A stretch of 64,000 nt of DNA from CANHEE01 sp049316985. Lineage in GTDB: Bacteria > Bacteroidota > Bacteroidia > Chitinophagales > Saprospiraceae. The translations under genes were made by a program, and so were the position numbers. Each line of letters opens with the position of its first letter. Positions within the stretch are counted from its first letter, which is position 1. Shown here in pieces: positions 48,001 through 54,391 of the stretch. The notes beneath the pieces were generated by a model that did no database searches, was not told where the DNA came from, and saw only the letters and a list, made by a program, of their open reading frames with translations. The stretch is from the NCBI GenBank assembly GCA_049316985.1, contig JBMOJB010000002.1:1-64000 (forward strand). The letters run 5' to 3'.

Positions 48001-49035
48001 CCATTTGGTAACGATTATGCTGCAGATATTCCTGCAGGACAAGGTTCTCTTAAGGTAAGTGCTGAGAAGAATGACAATCCATTGAATGGAGTTTCTACTT
48101 TTGACTTGGTAATGATGACAAAGCACATTTTGTCTCTTCAACCCATTACAAGTCCTTACTTGAAAATTGCTGCAGATATCAATAACAATGGAACAGTTAG
48201 TACTTCTGACGTTGTAGAATTGCGCAAAATGATTCTTGCTATCCAAACAGGATTCAAGAACAACAAGTCTTGGAGATTCTTTACGAGTGACATGAAGGAA
48301 AAGCCTGAATTTGACAATCCTTTGAAAGCACAGGTTGTTAATTTCACAGGTATCAAGATTGGTGATATCAACTTAAGCGCTAATTCTGCATCGCCAAAAA
48401 CTACAGGTACTTTACAGTTTGATGTAAATGAGAAAGTGTTTGTGGCTGGAGAAGAAGTCAAAGCTACTTTCAACGCAGCGGATATAGCTAATATGGAAGG
48501 TTATCAATTCACTTTGGGTTATGACAAAGATGTTTTAGAATTGTCTAATATTGAAGGCAATCCTGAAAACTTTGGAATGGTTGAAAATGGATCATTAACT
48601 ACAAGCTGGAACGGAAACGCACAGAATACTGACAACCTATTTACTTTGGTATTTAAAGCTAAGAAAGCAGGTAATTTGAGTGAAATGTTGAACATCAACT
48701 CTAAATTTACCAATGCAGAAGCTTACAGTAAATCAGGTGACTACAACAATGTTACATTGAAATTCAATGGCGCACGTGATAGATTTGCATTGTATCAGAA
48801 TCAACCGAATCCTTTCATGGGTCGCACGATTGTAGGATTTAATCTTCCTAAAGCTGAACATGCAAAAATGACAATATTTGATATTGCAGGTCGCGTGATC
48901 AAGACTGTAGAAGGTGATTTCAGCAAAGGTTACAACGAAGTAGCTATAGATGAAATCCTTGGTTCAGGTGTACTGAACTACAAGCTTGAAACTGCTACTG
49001 AAACCGCTACCAAGAGTATGATCATCCTGGAGTAA
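39058..49035 (+). CDS. Giant T9SS surface protein with P-domain-like, dockerin-like and cohesin-like modules
   Basis: A 3325-residue secreted protein. A signal peptide covers residues 1-33 (LGLILSSLTALQAQ). Five modules resemble proprotein-convertase P domains, each with a strand like HTFLGDLAMSLTSPSGTTV and an end like GVWTLKITDNNGRDAGVLD: about residues 45-260, 290-525, 1530-1700, 2185-2360 and 2375-2540; the last two are adjacent and similar (FDDEPSLTP, FNDEPSVNP). Between them are hyalin-like segments such as DRIAPIAVC followed by the AQEFDRGSYDNCG element. Residues ~3000-3085 look like a dockerin (DINNNGTVSTSDVVELRK, a calcium-loop pattern); ~3117-3235 like a cohesin (KVFVAGEEVKATFN, MEGYQFTLGYD). 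The last ~80 residues are a Por-type sorting tail (NQPNPFMGRTIVGFNLP...ILE). It should be exported by T9SS and anchored or released at the surface. No protease or glycosidase catalytic domain was seen, so a structural or adhesive role is the best guess. Confidence 0.9.
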   Translation: MKKTNFTHFLFKINKTFLFLGLILSSLTALQAQTPVPGVCRVFRQNYQGPGNRILNNGTALISGTAPLPAGSNGVVEISAGLNTDQPAGPGGAIPPNHTIYKVSVAVSLNHPRMGEVDIMLGYNAPVFTGPNTWAAGAQTTGPQTRWVTLSTDNGGDLSWSLPTFDDDADGGVGTPIDFPTPAVNNNFTVSRDYANATGIQTRIIPEEPLSQLAGMPATGAGGQGGVFFIAVRDDTPAPPGSINATFDGSLGGFTVTLITIPTIEYGGTYPVGQKYTNLTTQSGMTLATTNPNSGIRTSEVFTSGPNPDSIRNNTTLSKGLIATGLTGRTIMDLDVRVALRHTFLGDLAMSLTSPSGTTVTLMNRRGGNIDWGPSLTYLNQPAPAQPATFPVPADQRSPSGHVIFPSIIFSDESDSITVSATSMFGNTIASQAALTNFGLLVNGSAGLEANDNTITDQDYQYSPNYPYATASGTNQRGFFQFTPEEGLGAFRGEDVRGVWTLKITDNNGRDAGVLDRFEIRVGTIPKPCILDVGASGTAGCSPADSVGNVSINVCSNHYPLDGEFIKVDTVFGHNTPPGIGAFLVGTNIQVPLGTTVFTAGSRNTALANNPRVIYNKESFVIDAVGTPLPDPAVVAQQLTIQNVKKLIPFFSPPPIVYPNTLPRHGFRMIPRIPAQQSYCRWPARTPVTAGAPADLDQNPTDSVGLSTGNRPPDAVCKDKITITLDTAANAGIAIVKPFDLEVTGASSDDCTMRGGLQFLTLGSRIGANLATNTTCGTGVYLINFDNANTNPAYTGANTCPVVSPATNDVKIAESLAAISGKTPDNAFLVRITRAVTAPTTGISAIGINDIKATLKWRLPNGTIITRTYANTAAVAAPPTGSVTVPLALSPGNQIISPLATVLDARVETKVTVTTGFVSALGFELGTLVRDSLRFTTMPRTVTCADIGKPTKVMLVVKDRSNNVDSCYVNVMVMDGIAPTITCGTDQSVTLPTVTDCSHNLTLAQVQFLAPQAIDHCLPLTSVESPLQRSNSIAPGIGFMIENTTSAPIIVESLNFPVLAPRDMFIRAYIVPQNLTVAPAQIDQLTFPSSMAYPILSSAVLNNPANWIFWGQNIVPAQTPGTISEIEFRPKNYSNLTLNLGTATGPPYTSPGSFPDIGASLVIPAGARYGVYLAIFGVDANGYPFPAANNTTFGIVHSNVTNGGIVVSAPYPLPSVAAQLPPVIIRGGWNTNTANIGPNEFESPGYPQVANPTVPPSTPAIFEGVVNFPLAHQLLGAPVPIASAGGSVRMFAGKVNYIPAMVPAPTAPTGNNIFVLPSQKASGTIGYFQKTPVFTPGVFSPNTPRAIYIYDGIKQISGIDFQKPYPIGKTVNVFQVTDRAGNTATCSQTVEVKPAPGAVPPVLVCQDLVNLSLDAFCSDTLKASEFLANATNAKCLGAYRIEILSGTNVVGVQTGSYVGTPFRDLIGKTYAYKVIDAANSNNFCWGNVKFEDKFPPKVVCPENITVDDCSADLVTSPTLVYTQTYTNPSNFTSNFAAVGANGISSSAIPVNAPKGAKVISVKVETTVTLTNAVTLSRLFYNLVTPSGGLIQLGSQPGLIDNGFAGIPCGPFANNTIVRYNFNDNGPLAPLVVASGYPCPPPNGTYFPLDAINDNLAGIDAEGDWFIQFQEAATPTNTGQGALLAGANDLKLIITMSVPIESASVQEFCTLNLVPQLAESIKTNTCTQDTSIVKVIKRTYSAKDAAGNLGSCSHTVSFKRAKFRDQVYPSDIVLDCTYNNLKSNPSDQDAINKAIDAGAQIASTYRGPWFDAAGNPHPNVVGRPRPFTCTSYSVGYTDMRIDNICGTGNGSFAVRRTWKVYDACTNKAVEYQQYISVQDIVSPSITPTQDQTISPPVGQCIATLTIPAPEVTDNCNDASELNIVYELYSNSNLTIPAGSQSPVAANKFDNIAPSPVNSINGTITEDWYYVKYTVTDKCGNTATATSRIKVTDRIAPIAVCAPLVKVSLTHDGTAYMTAQEFDRGSYDNCGNISKYQVWRLDDGDCVAEDLNKNGFLNDEIDLDNDGFGDYPEFDYYKHPQDKVKFCCSDIGDTVMVIYRVWDNSPILGRNQFRPTDPNYDYGVGNRGNVNICMASVIVEDKLPPVVVTQDTTVICGNVVLGKAWLDAHTPQPQIPTTGFGEYNKFTYFSENQQYDIKDGVTSIKFPVTGLNSIRNLDLNVKLNFFHNNIGNLFAELVSPAGTKVSLFRQPKTRIGKVPYLSTGADVNNPFNLTFDDEPSLTPADYVQFTGFDDLGVSGTDVKANDVSTLNRKFNTIDQLAKIEKEKLDGIWTLNIGKISPYLGGEGAVLERGVSLELQGYPQTGNVFSSKEEGRIYSSPDSLTTFVVIPVTGIDTIQDLNVAVKLHHTNIGNLSATLTSPEGTTVELFVQPTSQNGPPYSSPLINGVPSTNIFRLSFNDEPSVNPNFLPQFSSIPGVGDTITPATLGTVNGTYLGLGQFSAFDGQSASGNWLLTITRLDPTLPDSGAVIAGGAQLQIASNRTGYNTSYLFDNCSDYTLSCKDSIGINNCGVGYIKRAWTLSDAGGRTATDNQYYNSTGRSHYTVVFPRDTVLTCLTGSTDTAYTGRPRVTYVAGCPVVAVGHTDDIINAVTNACYRIKRTWKIANLCQSGMMKGIQNSATPDNALMASTTPNGIYVNNTDGGTIAGVDTDGYVEYVQFISVNDKVPPVITNAPTSIRLDAAAKECKVSITLPRLTVTDVCSDKIDTSWTISNKTTLAIVKSGNSLPYTHTFLSSDFGTTFTVTYKMTDRCGNYSYHYIDVTPRDIIKPTPVCYQGLSADLLPTTGNVMLMAPQFDAGSYDGNNCTATANLKVRIERGTPGFSTFSLNADNQVILPTAAADMVIIDCKGIVPIRLWVTDAAGNSDYCDTYVQVQNNMGATAADCPAVNANGNRVLVTLTTLKSQLVKNADVSIELGSGIVAAKPFGNDYAADIPAGQGSLKVSAEKNDNPLNGVSTFDLVMMTKHILSLQPITSPYLKIAADINNNGTVSTSDVVELRKMILAIQTGFKNNKSWRFFTSDMKEKPEFDNPLKAQVVNFTGIKIGDINLSANSASPKTTGTLQFDVNEKVFVAGEEVKATFNAADIANMEGYQFTLGYDKDVLELSNIEGNPENFGMVENGSLTTSWNGNAQNTDNLFTLVFKAKKAGNLSEMLNINSKFTNAEAYSKSGDYNNVTLKFNGARDRFALYQNQPNPFMGRTIVGFNLPKAEHAKMTIFDIAGRVIKTVEGDFSKGYNEVAIDEILGSGVLNYKLETATETATKSMIILE

Positions 49036-49088
49036 TTTAGGATAGATATAAAGAGCAACAACTCGTAAACTAGAACAATTTAAAACCG

Positions 49089-49128
49089 CCCAAACCGCTT
49101 AAGTCTCATAGATGAAAGCGGTTTTTGG
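49089..49128 (+). terminator. First terminator hairpin after the giant protein
   Basis: CCCAAACCGCTT pairs with AAGCGGTTT...GGG around a loop of about 15 bases, the inner nine pairs being perfect (49092-49100 with 49116-49124). The U-run is inside the 3' arm (GGTTTTTGGG). Confidence 0.6.
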
Positions 49129-49131
49129 GAT

Positions 49132-49167
49132 GGCCTCTCACTGCGACGGTAGTGGGGGCTTTTTTTT
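49132..49167 (+). terminator. Second terminator hairpin after the giant protein
   Basis: GGCCTCTCACT and AGTGGGGGC form a stem with G-U pairs and a bulge, followed by eight U residues. Together with the first hairpin it gives a tandem terminator between convergent genes. Confidence 0.75.
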
Positions 49168-49169
49168 AT

Positions 49170-50219
49170 TTAGAAAATTACCTCAGTTGCACCAAATCCG
49201 TACTTGGGGTGGTATTCATTAATGAATCGTTCAATTCTTTGATCCTGGAATAGTCTGGTCGCAATAGCATCTCTTAATGTGCCTTTACCAAGACCATGAA
49301 TCACAAATACTCTGGGCACTCCCAGGCGATACGCCTGGTCCATAAATTTTTCATAATGCTTTAGCTGCAAATTTAGGATTTCAGTATTTGTCATTTTGCT
49401 GTGCTTGTCGGTGAGGTTTTCAATATGCAAATCAATTTCCGGGTTAAAATGGGCATATTCACTAATTTCATTTTTTGTTAAATTCTTGTGGTGGCTGTTT
49501 ACTTTAGAACTAAAGTATGTTTTCTTTGGAGTCAAAACACGATTGGTATAGGATTTTAAATCTTCTTTATTTTCTTTTGGAGCCGTTGTTTGCGTATTAA
49601 ATTGATCAAAAAGTATAAAATGATGAACCTGCTTATTCAGCAGAGGAGCCATTATTACACTTTTAAAGAAATTTTTGGGTTTTAGTTTTAAGGACCGACT
49701 CAGCGGGATGCCAATCCCTTCAGTAGAAACTTCTCTGATTTCAATCGTAATCTCCGGCATAGCGGTAACCATATCATAGGTCATATCCCCGAGATGGAAA
49801 ACAGCTAGAGGTAGAATTACATTGTCGATTTCCAATAGTAAAGTTTGGTTCTGCACAATCTTAATAATAAATAGAAGCTTTGATTTTGTGTCATTGATGA
49901 GATACATTTGGTACTTTTCAATTGTATCATTTTTAAGTACGGCTTCGAAAGCAATTTGCAGGCCAAGGCTATTTATGATGTCATATTGTGTTTTTATTTC
50001 AACATTATAATGCTCTTTGGTGCCGACTTTAGGTAATTCATTTGATTTTGTAAACGGCAGTACAGTAGCTGCTGAGATATCATCCTCAAATACGGGAATC
50101 ACCATATCATCGTATTCTAAGCGCACAGCAATCATCCCATCTCCCAGTATTTTTTGAATTATTGCCGCATAACCGGTATGCTTTAGAATTACTTTTTGTC
50201 CAATAGAATATAACATCAT
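49170..50219 (-). CDS. Smr domain protein with DUF2027 N-terminus
   Basis: A 349-residue cytoplasmic protein. The N-terminal ~75 residues (SIGQKVILKHTGYAAI, VFEDDI) and the middle beta-rich part match the DUF2027 arrangement common in Bacteroidota. The C-terminal ~85 residues are a Smr domain with PEIDLHIENLTD and VFVIHGLGKGTLRDAI, containing the HGxGxG-type motif known from MutS2 endonucleases and mRNA-cleaving Smr proteins, and ending KYGFGATEVIF. The MutS ATPase part is absent, so it is a stand-alone Smr protein; nuclease activity is plausible but unproven. It is convergent with the giant protein gene. Confidence 0.9.
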   Translation of the reverse strand: MMLYSIGQKVILKHTGYAAIIQKILGDGMIAVRLEYDDMVIPVFEDDISAATVLPFTKSNELPKVGTKEHYNVEIKTQYDIINSLGLQIAFEAVLKNDTIEKYQMYLINDTKSKLLFIIKIVQNQTLLLEIDNVILPLAVFHLGDMTYDMVTAMPEITIEIREVSTEGIGIPLSRSLKLKPKNFFKSVIMAPLLNKQVHHFILFDQFNTQTTAPKENKEDLKSYTNRVLTPKKTYFSSKVNSHHKNLTKNEISEYAHFNPEIDLHIENLTDKHSKMTNTEILNLQLKHYEKFMDQAYRLGVPRVFVIHGLGKGTLRDAIATRLFQDQRIERFINEYHPKYGFGATEVIF

Positions 50220-50289
50220 TATTTATTTTTGAGTCGCAATCAAGAATATAATCTGAGCGACCTAGAAGAAAAAATTTGTGGATTAATAT

Positions 50290-50297
50290 TACCTTTG
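50290..50297 (+). promoter_or_regulatory. Bacteroidota -7 box upstream of the lipoprotein gene
   Basis: TACCTTTG; a start near 50304 would leave a leader of about 93 bases before the ATG at 50397. Confidence 0.45.
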
Positions 50298-50396
50298 TTG
50301 TTAAGCAAAGTTAAAAGTAGATGTATTGTCTTAGTAATAACTGCTTTTATTAATATTCATTGTAAAAATGAATGATTTCTGTTTAAAAATAGCTCG

Positions 50397-51869
50397 ATGA
50401 GGACATTAAGATATATAGTTTTTGCATTACTGGGATTATCTTTATTTCTTGGTTCTTGTAAAAAAGAAGGTTTAATTACGGATGCGGGAGCTAAAATTGT
50501 ATTTTCAAACGATACTTTGCGATTCGATACCGTTTTTACTAAAGTGGGTTCAGCTACCCGATTTATAAAAATATTAAATCCGCACAACCAATCCATACAA
50601 TTATCTAAAGTTTATCTGGAGAAAGGTTCATCATCCTTATTTAACCTCAATATTGATGGCGTATCCGGAGATTTGCAGGAAAATATTGTTATTCCTGCAA
50701 AAGACAGTATTTATGTTTTTGCTGAAGTTACCATTGATCCGAACAGGACAGAGAATCCTTTTGTAATTGACGAAAAATTGATTGTTGAAGTAAACGGTAA
50801 TCAGCAAAGTATGGTTTTGGAAGCCTGGGGTCAAAATGCAAATTATATACCCAATAATTTGGTAAAAGGAAAAATTGCTACAATGACTCAAGATCAATTC
50901 TGGAACGATCCAAAACCATATGTAATTTATGGAATACTTGTAGTCGACGGCTGCAAGTTAACTATAGCTGCCGGTACTCGCATTCATGTACACGGAGGTT
51001 TGGTAAAGACCAATCAGCGTGATGTATATAGTGATGGAATGATCTATGTCCAAAATGGAGGAGAGATTGAGATTAATGGAACTAAAGACAAGATTGTGTT
51101 AATCGAGGGAGATAGACTCGAAAAAGAGTTTGAACAAATTCCTTCTCAGTGGAACCTTATCTACTTTGGTCCGGAGTCCAAAGCTAGTTTTTCATATGCG
51201 ACGATTAAGAATTCAAGGATAGGACTTTTTGCTGATTCTTTGAGTACAGTGCGCATGAAATATTGTCAGATATTTAATACCGGTGGGCCGGGTATTTTTG
51301 CCAGGCAGGCAGATGTTCAATTGGATAATTGTCTGATTCATTCTAATGGTGATCGTTCAGTTGTAATTGCTCAGGGAGGTGAATTTAGGTCAACTTATTC
51401 AACCATAGCAAACTTTGGTGCTAATTCACCTGCAATTGAACTTTCTAATGCTTATTGTAAAACTTATGATTCACAAGGTAATTGTATTCAATTATTGACA
51501 TCACCCCTTCGCTCCATTATGCGAAATTCAATAATCAATAGTTCACAGCGAGATGCACTTAGTTTTTTTGAAGTGCAAAACGCTGGATTTAATTACAGTT
51601 TTGAAAATTGTATTTATAGGGTGGAGGATTTGGTTAAAGCGGAAAGAGGTGGTTATGTTGATTTTTTCACACATTCATCAAATTGTATAAACCTAAAAAG
51701 TACAGATAAGTTGTTTAAAAAAATAGACGCTGACAATTATCGTTTGGATACGCTTTCTATTGCTGAAAATAAAGCTTTGCCGGTTATTGGGTTTGAGATT
51801 GACTTAGATGGCGTAAACAGAGATGTTTCAAAACCAGATATTGGTGCTTATGAGTTCAAACCCAGGTAA
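50397..51869 (+). CDS. Lipoprotein with parallel beta-helix-like repeats
   Basis: A 490-residue lipoprotein: the signal peptide ends in the lipobox LFLGSC with Cys21. A first domain of about 120 residues (DTLRFDTVFTKVGSATRFIK) looks like an immunoglobulin-like module seen at the start of many Bacteroidota lipoproteins. The rest has short turn-rich repeats such as TIAAGTRIHVHGG, YVQNGGEIEINGTK, YATIKNSRIGLFADS and CLIHSNGDRSVVIA, typical of right-handed beta helices. The end, DLDGVNRDVSKPDIGAYEF, matches the C-terminal tag of beta-helix proteins of the choice-of-anchor type. No catalytic residues can be assigned. It is expected at the outer membrane. Confidence 0.8.
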   Translation: MRTLRYIVFALLGLSLFLGSCKKEGLITDAGAKIVFSNDTLRFDTVFTKVGSATRFIKILNPHNQSIQLSKVYLEKGSSSLFNLNIDGVSGDLQENIVIPAKDSIYVFAEVTIDPNRTENPFVIDEKLIVEVNGNQQSMVLEAWGQNANYIPNNLVKGKIATMTQDQFWNDPKPYVIYGILVVDGCKLTIAAGTRIHVHGGLVKTNQRDVYSDGMIYVQNGGEIEINGTKDKIVLIEGDRLEKEFEQIPSQWNLIYFGPESKASFSYATIKNSRIGLFADSLSTVRMKYCQIFNTGGPGIFARQADVQLDNCLIHSNGDRSVVIAQGGEFRSTYSTIANFGANSPAIELSNAYCKTYDSQGNCIQLLTSPLRSIMRNSIINSSQRDALSFFEVQNAGFNYSFENCIYRVEDLVKAERGGYVDFFTHSSNCINLKSTDKLFKKIDADNYRLDTLSIAENKALPVIGFEIDLDGVNRDVSKPDIGAYEFKPR

Positions 51870-51872
51870 GTT

Positions 51873-52193
51873 TTACTCATCTTCATCTGATAAATCAAGT
51901 TTCGCAGCAGCTAGTTCACTATAGGAATGTCGATCACCCTGTTTTTGAGCGATTTCCATTCCCTTTTTGTATGTGATAATGGCATCTGTGTGTTGATTTA
52001 TTTTTTCATATAACTTACCCAAGTGGTAGTAAGTGCCGACATAGTCCTCATTTTCGCCGATAAGCTTGTGGTAGTATTCAAATGCGTTTTTTTTATCGTC
52101 AAGCGCTTCATATTCTTTTGCAATTGCAAAATTTAGAAAAGAATCTTGAGGGCTATCTTTAAGAAAATGAAAAAGTTGTTCTAATCTAGTCAT
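51873..52193 (-). CDS. Small tetratricopeptide-repeat protein
   Basis: A 106-residue cytoplasmic protein with two to three TPR units; the clearest is DYVGTYYHLGKLYEKINQ followed by HTDAIITYKKGMEIAQKQGD, preceded by SFLNFAIAKEYEALDDKKNA. The C-terminus is acidic (LDLSDEDE). TPR proteins serve as protein-binding scaffolds; the partner is unknown. The gene is convergent with the lipoprotein gene (3 bases apart) and has a promoter box at 52232-52239. Confidence 0.85.
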   Translation of the reverse strand: MTRLEQLFHFLKDSPQDSFLNFAIAKEYEALDDKKNAFEYYHKLIGENEDYVGTYYHLGKLYEKINQHTDAIITYKKGMEIAQKQGDRHSYSELAAAKLDLSDEDE

Positions 52194-52231
52194 ATTATTT
52201 TTGGGATTTTACTGTTATTCAACTCTTAACA

Positions 52232-52239
52232 CAAAAGTA
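52232..52239 (-). promoter_or_regulatory. Bacteroidota -7 promoter box for the TPR protein
   Basis: The minus strand reads TACTTTTG; a start near 52226 leaves a leader of about 33 bases. Confidence 0.5.
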
Positions 52240-52306
52240 AAGAAAACATTTCATTTGTAGCAAGCAGAATTCGCTCCCTTTTTTTAATTTGTATTGAATC
52301 ATTAAG

Positions 52307-53431
52307 ATGGCCGGTATTTACCTTCATATTCCTTTTTGCAAACAAGCGTGCTACTATTGTAATTTTCATTTTTCAACTTCATTGAAATATAAATCGTCAA
52401 TGATTAATGCAATTTTGAAAGAAGTAGAATTGTCAAAGGACTACTTGCGCAATGGAACGATTGAAACTATCTACTTTGGCGGTGGCACTCCTTCTTTATT
52501 GGACAGCGACGACATAAAAAGAATCATTGACCAACTCTCTCGCTTTCATTCTATTCAGTCAGACGCTGAAGTAACTTTGGAGGCAAATCCCGACGACCTC
52601 AGTCGGCATAAAGTAGAGGAGCTTAGAAAAACGGATATAAGTCGATTTAGTATAGGTATTCAATCTTTTTTTGATGAAGACCTTCTATATATGAATCGGG
52701 CGCATAATTCAAATGATGCTCATGCAAGTGTAAAGAGAGTTCAGGATGCAGGTTTTGAAAATATTACCATTGATCTGATCTATGGCACACCAACGATGGA
52801 TGACAATCGATGGAAAAGCAATATTAATACAACTATTGAAATGCAAATTCCGCATATTTCATGTTATAATCTTACAGTCGAGCCCAAAACAGCACTCGAT
52901 AGTTTTATAAGAAAAGGAAAGCTTAAGCAAGTTGATGAGGAGCAATCTGCCGGGCAATTCGAAATACTCATGCGAAAGATGATTGACAATGGTTTTGATC
53001 ATTACGAAATATCTAACTTTGCCAAACCTGGTTACTATTCGCGGCACAATTCTAATTATTGGAAAGGAATTCCTTATCTGGGAATTGGGCCATCAGCCCA
53101 TTCCTACGATGGTACAGTACGAAGGAGCAATATTGCCAATAATGCAGCTTATATCAAGGCAATTGAAAACGATCAAATACCGTTTGACGTTGAAAATTTG
53201 TCGGCAGATCAAAAATATAATGAATATATTTTAATTTCGATGAGGACAATCTGGGGTACGGATCTTTTAGAAATTCAAAAGATGGGAACCAATTATGTAT
53301 TGCATTTTGAAAGTAAAATTCAACAAATGTTAGAAAGAGAACTAGTTTGTAAGCACGAATGGATTTTTACGCTTACTGATAAAGGAAAACTAATGGCTGA
53401 TTATATTGCAATGGAAGTTTTCATCAATTAG
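52307..53431 (+). CDS. hemW: Radical SAM heme chaperone HemW
   Basis: A 374-residue radical SAM protein of the HemW/HemN-like group. The [4Fe-4S] motif is FCKQACYYCNF near the N-terminus (Cys11, 15 and 18). Further features are YFGGGTPSLL, VTLEANPDD, RFSIGIQSFFDEDLLYMNR and NLTVEPKT. The cysteine two residues after the cluster motif that marks true coproporphyrinogen oxidase (CxxxCxxCxC) is replaced (CNFHF), which fits the heme chaperone HemW and not HemN. HemW delivers heme to respiratory enzymes. Length is normal. Confidence 0.93.
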   Translation: MAGIYLHIPFCKQACYYCNFHFSTSLKYKSSMINAILKEVELSKDYLRNGTIETIYFGGGTPSLLDSDDIKRIIDQLSRFHSIQSDAEVTLEANPDDLSRHKVEELRKTDISRFSIGIQSFFDEDLLYMNRAHNSNDAHASVKRVQDAGFENITIDLIYGTPTMDDNRWKSNINTTIEMQIPHISCYNLTVEPKTALDSFIRKGKLKQVDEEQSAGQFEILMRKMIDNGFDHYEISNFAKPGYYSRHNSNYWKGIPYLGIGPSAHSYDGTVRRSNIANNAAYIKAIENDQIPFDVENLSADQKYNEYILISMRTIWGTDLLEIQKMGTNYVLHFESKIQQMLERELVCKHEWIFTLTDKGKLMADYIAMEVFIN

Positions 53432-53477
53432 AGGGTAACCATTATAACCAGTTTTTGACCAATAAATATTCTTTTTA

Positions 53478-54215
53478 GTGGAAGATAAAAGTTTAAATAA
53501 ATACATCAGCGAGACAGGTATGTGCTCGCGAAGAGAAGCGGATAGGTTGATAGAGGAAGGTAGAGTGAAAATCAATGGAGTAGTAGCCCGGAAAGGGAAT
53601 CGAGTTCGGGAAAACGACCTAGTATTAGTTAATAATAAACCACTTATCAGTAAGCCGGAGGTAGTTTACATCGCATTCAACAAGCCGAAAGGGATAACTT
53701 GTACAACTGATCTAAAAGACAAGACAAATATTATTGATTACTTAAAATTCAAGACAAGGATTTTTCCGATTGGAAGATTGGATAAGCCATCAGATGGCTT
53801 AATATTTCTTACGAATGACGGCGATATAGTTAATAAAATACTCAGGGCAGGAAATAATCATGAAAAGGAATATTTGGTAACTGTAGACAAACCCATCCAT
53901 ACATCTTTTATAAAGAAGATGAGTGAGGGAGTTGCAATATTGGACACAGTTACAAAACCCTGTTTTGTAAAAATGGAAGGAACGTACAGATTTCGAATCA
54001 TTCTGACGCAGGGATTAAATAGACAAATCAGAAGGATGTGTGAAGTGCTGGGATACGAGGTACAGACCTTGACTCGTCTCAGAATAATGAATATTTCGTT
54101 AAGAAATTTACCCATAGGAAAATGGCGCTACTTCACGCCTGCTGAGGTTAAAGTTATCAACGCACTAGTTGAAAATTCATCAAAAACAGAAGAGGCGTCC
54201 TATTTTGACGATTAA
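53478..54215 (+). CDS. rluF: 23S rRNA pseudouridine synthase, RluF-like (RsuA family)
   Basis: A 245-residue enzyme that isomerises uridine to pseudouridine. An N-terminal S4 domain (LNKYISETGMCSRREADRLI) precedes the catalytic domain, with IAFNKPKGITCTT and PIGRLDKPSDGLIFLTND, the latter holding the catalytic Asp in RLDKPSDG. The C-terminus has QGLNRQIRRMCEVLGYEV. The KPSDG form of the motif suggests RluF (position 2604) rather than RluB or RsuA. The start is GTG; no better ATG is available upstream of the S4 domain. It follows hemW by 46 bases. Confidence 0.88.
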   Translation: MEDKSLNKYISETGMCSRREADRLIEEGRVKINGVVARKGNRVRENDLVLVNNKPLISKPEVVYIAFNKPKGITCTTDLKDKTNIIDYLKFKTRIFPIGRLDKPSDGLIFLTNDGDIVNKILRAGNNHEKEYLVTVDKPIHTSFIKKMSEGVAILDTVTKPCFVKMEGTYRFRIILTQGLNRQIRRMCEVLGYEVQTLTRLRIMNISLRNLPIGKWRYFTPAEVKVINALVENSSKTEEASYFDD

Positions 54216-54391
54216 GAGATAGAACTTATTTTGTTTAGTGAGTTGCAGGTCTGCAGTAATACCAGTAGTGGTTTATTTTTTAGCAAAAATCACTACCTTG
54301 CAGTTCTTTTTTTTAATAGCAGACTTTTTTTCGTTTGACATTTTCTAATAATTTTCAGCCATTCAACATTTTTTAATTTGTAATACTTAAT

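Noticed and set aside
39876..48713. Several minus-strand frames of 60-105 codons opposite the giant surface protein
   Set aside because: All are short, antisense to a continuous 3325-codon frame with signal peptide and sorting tail, and show no domain or promoter.
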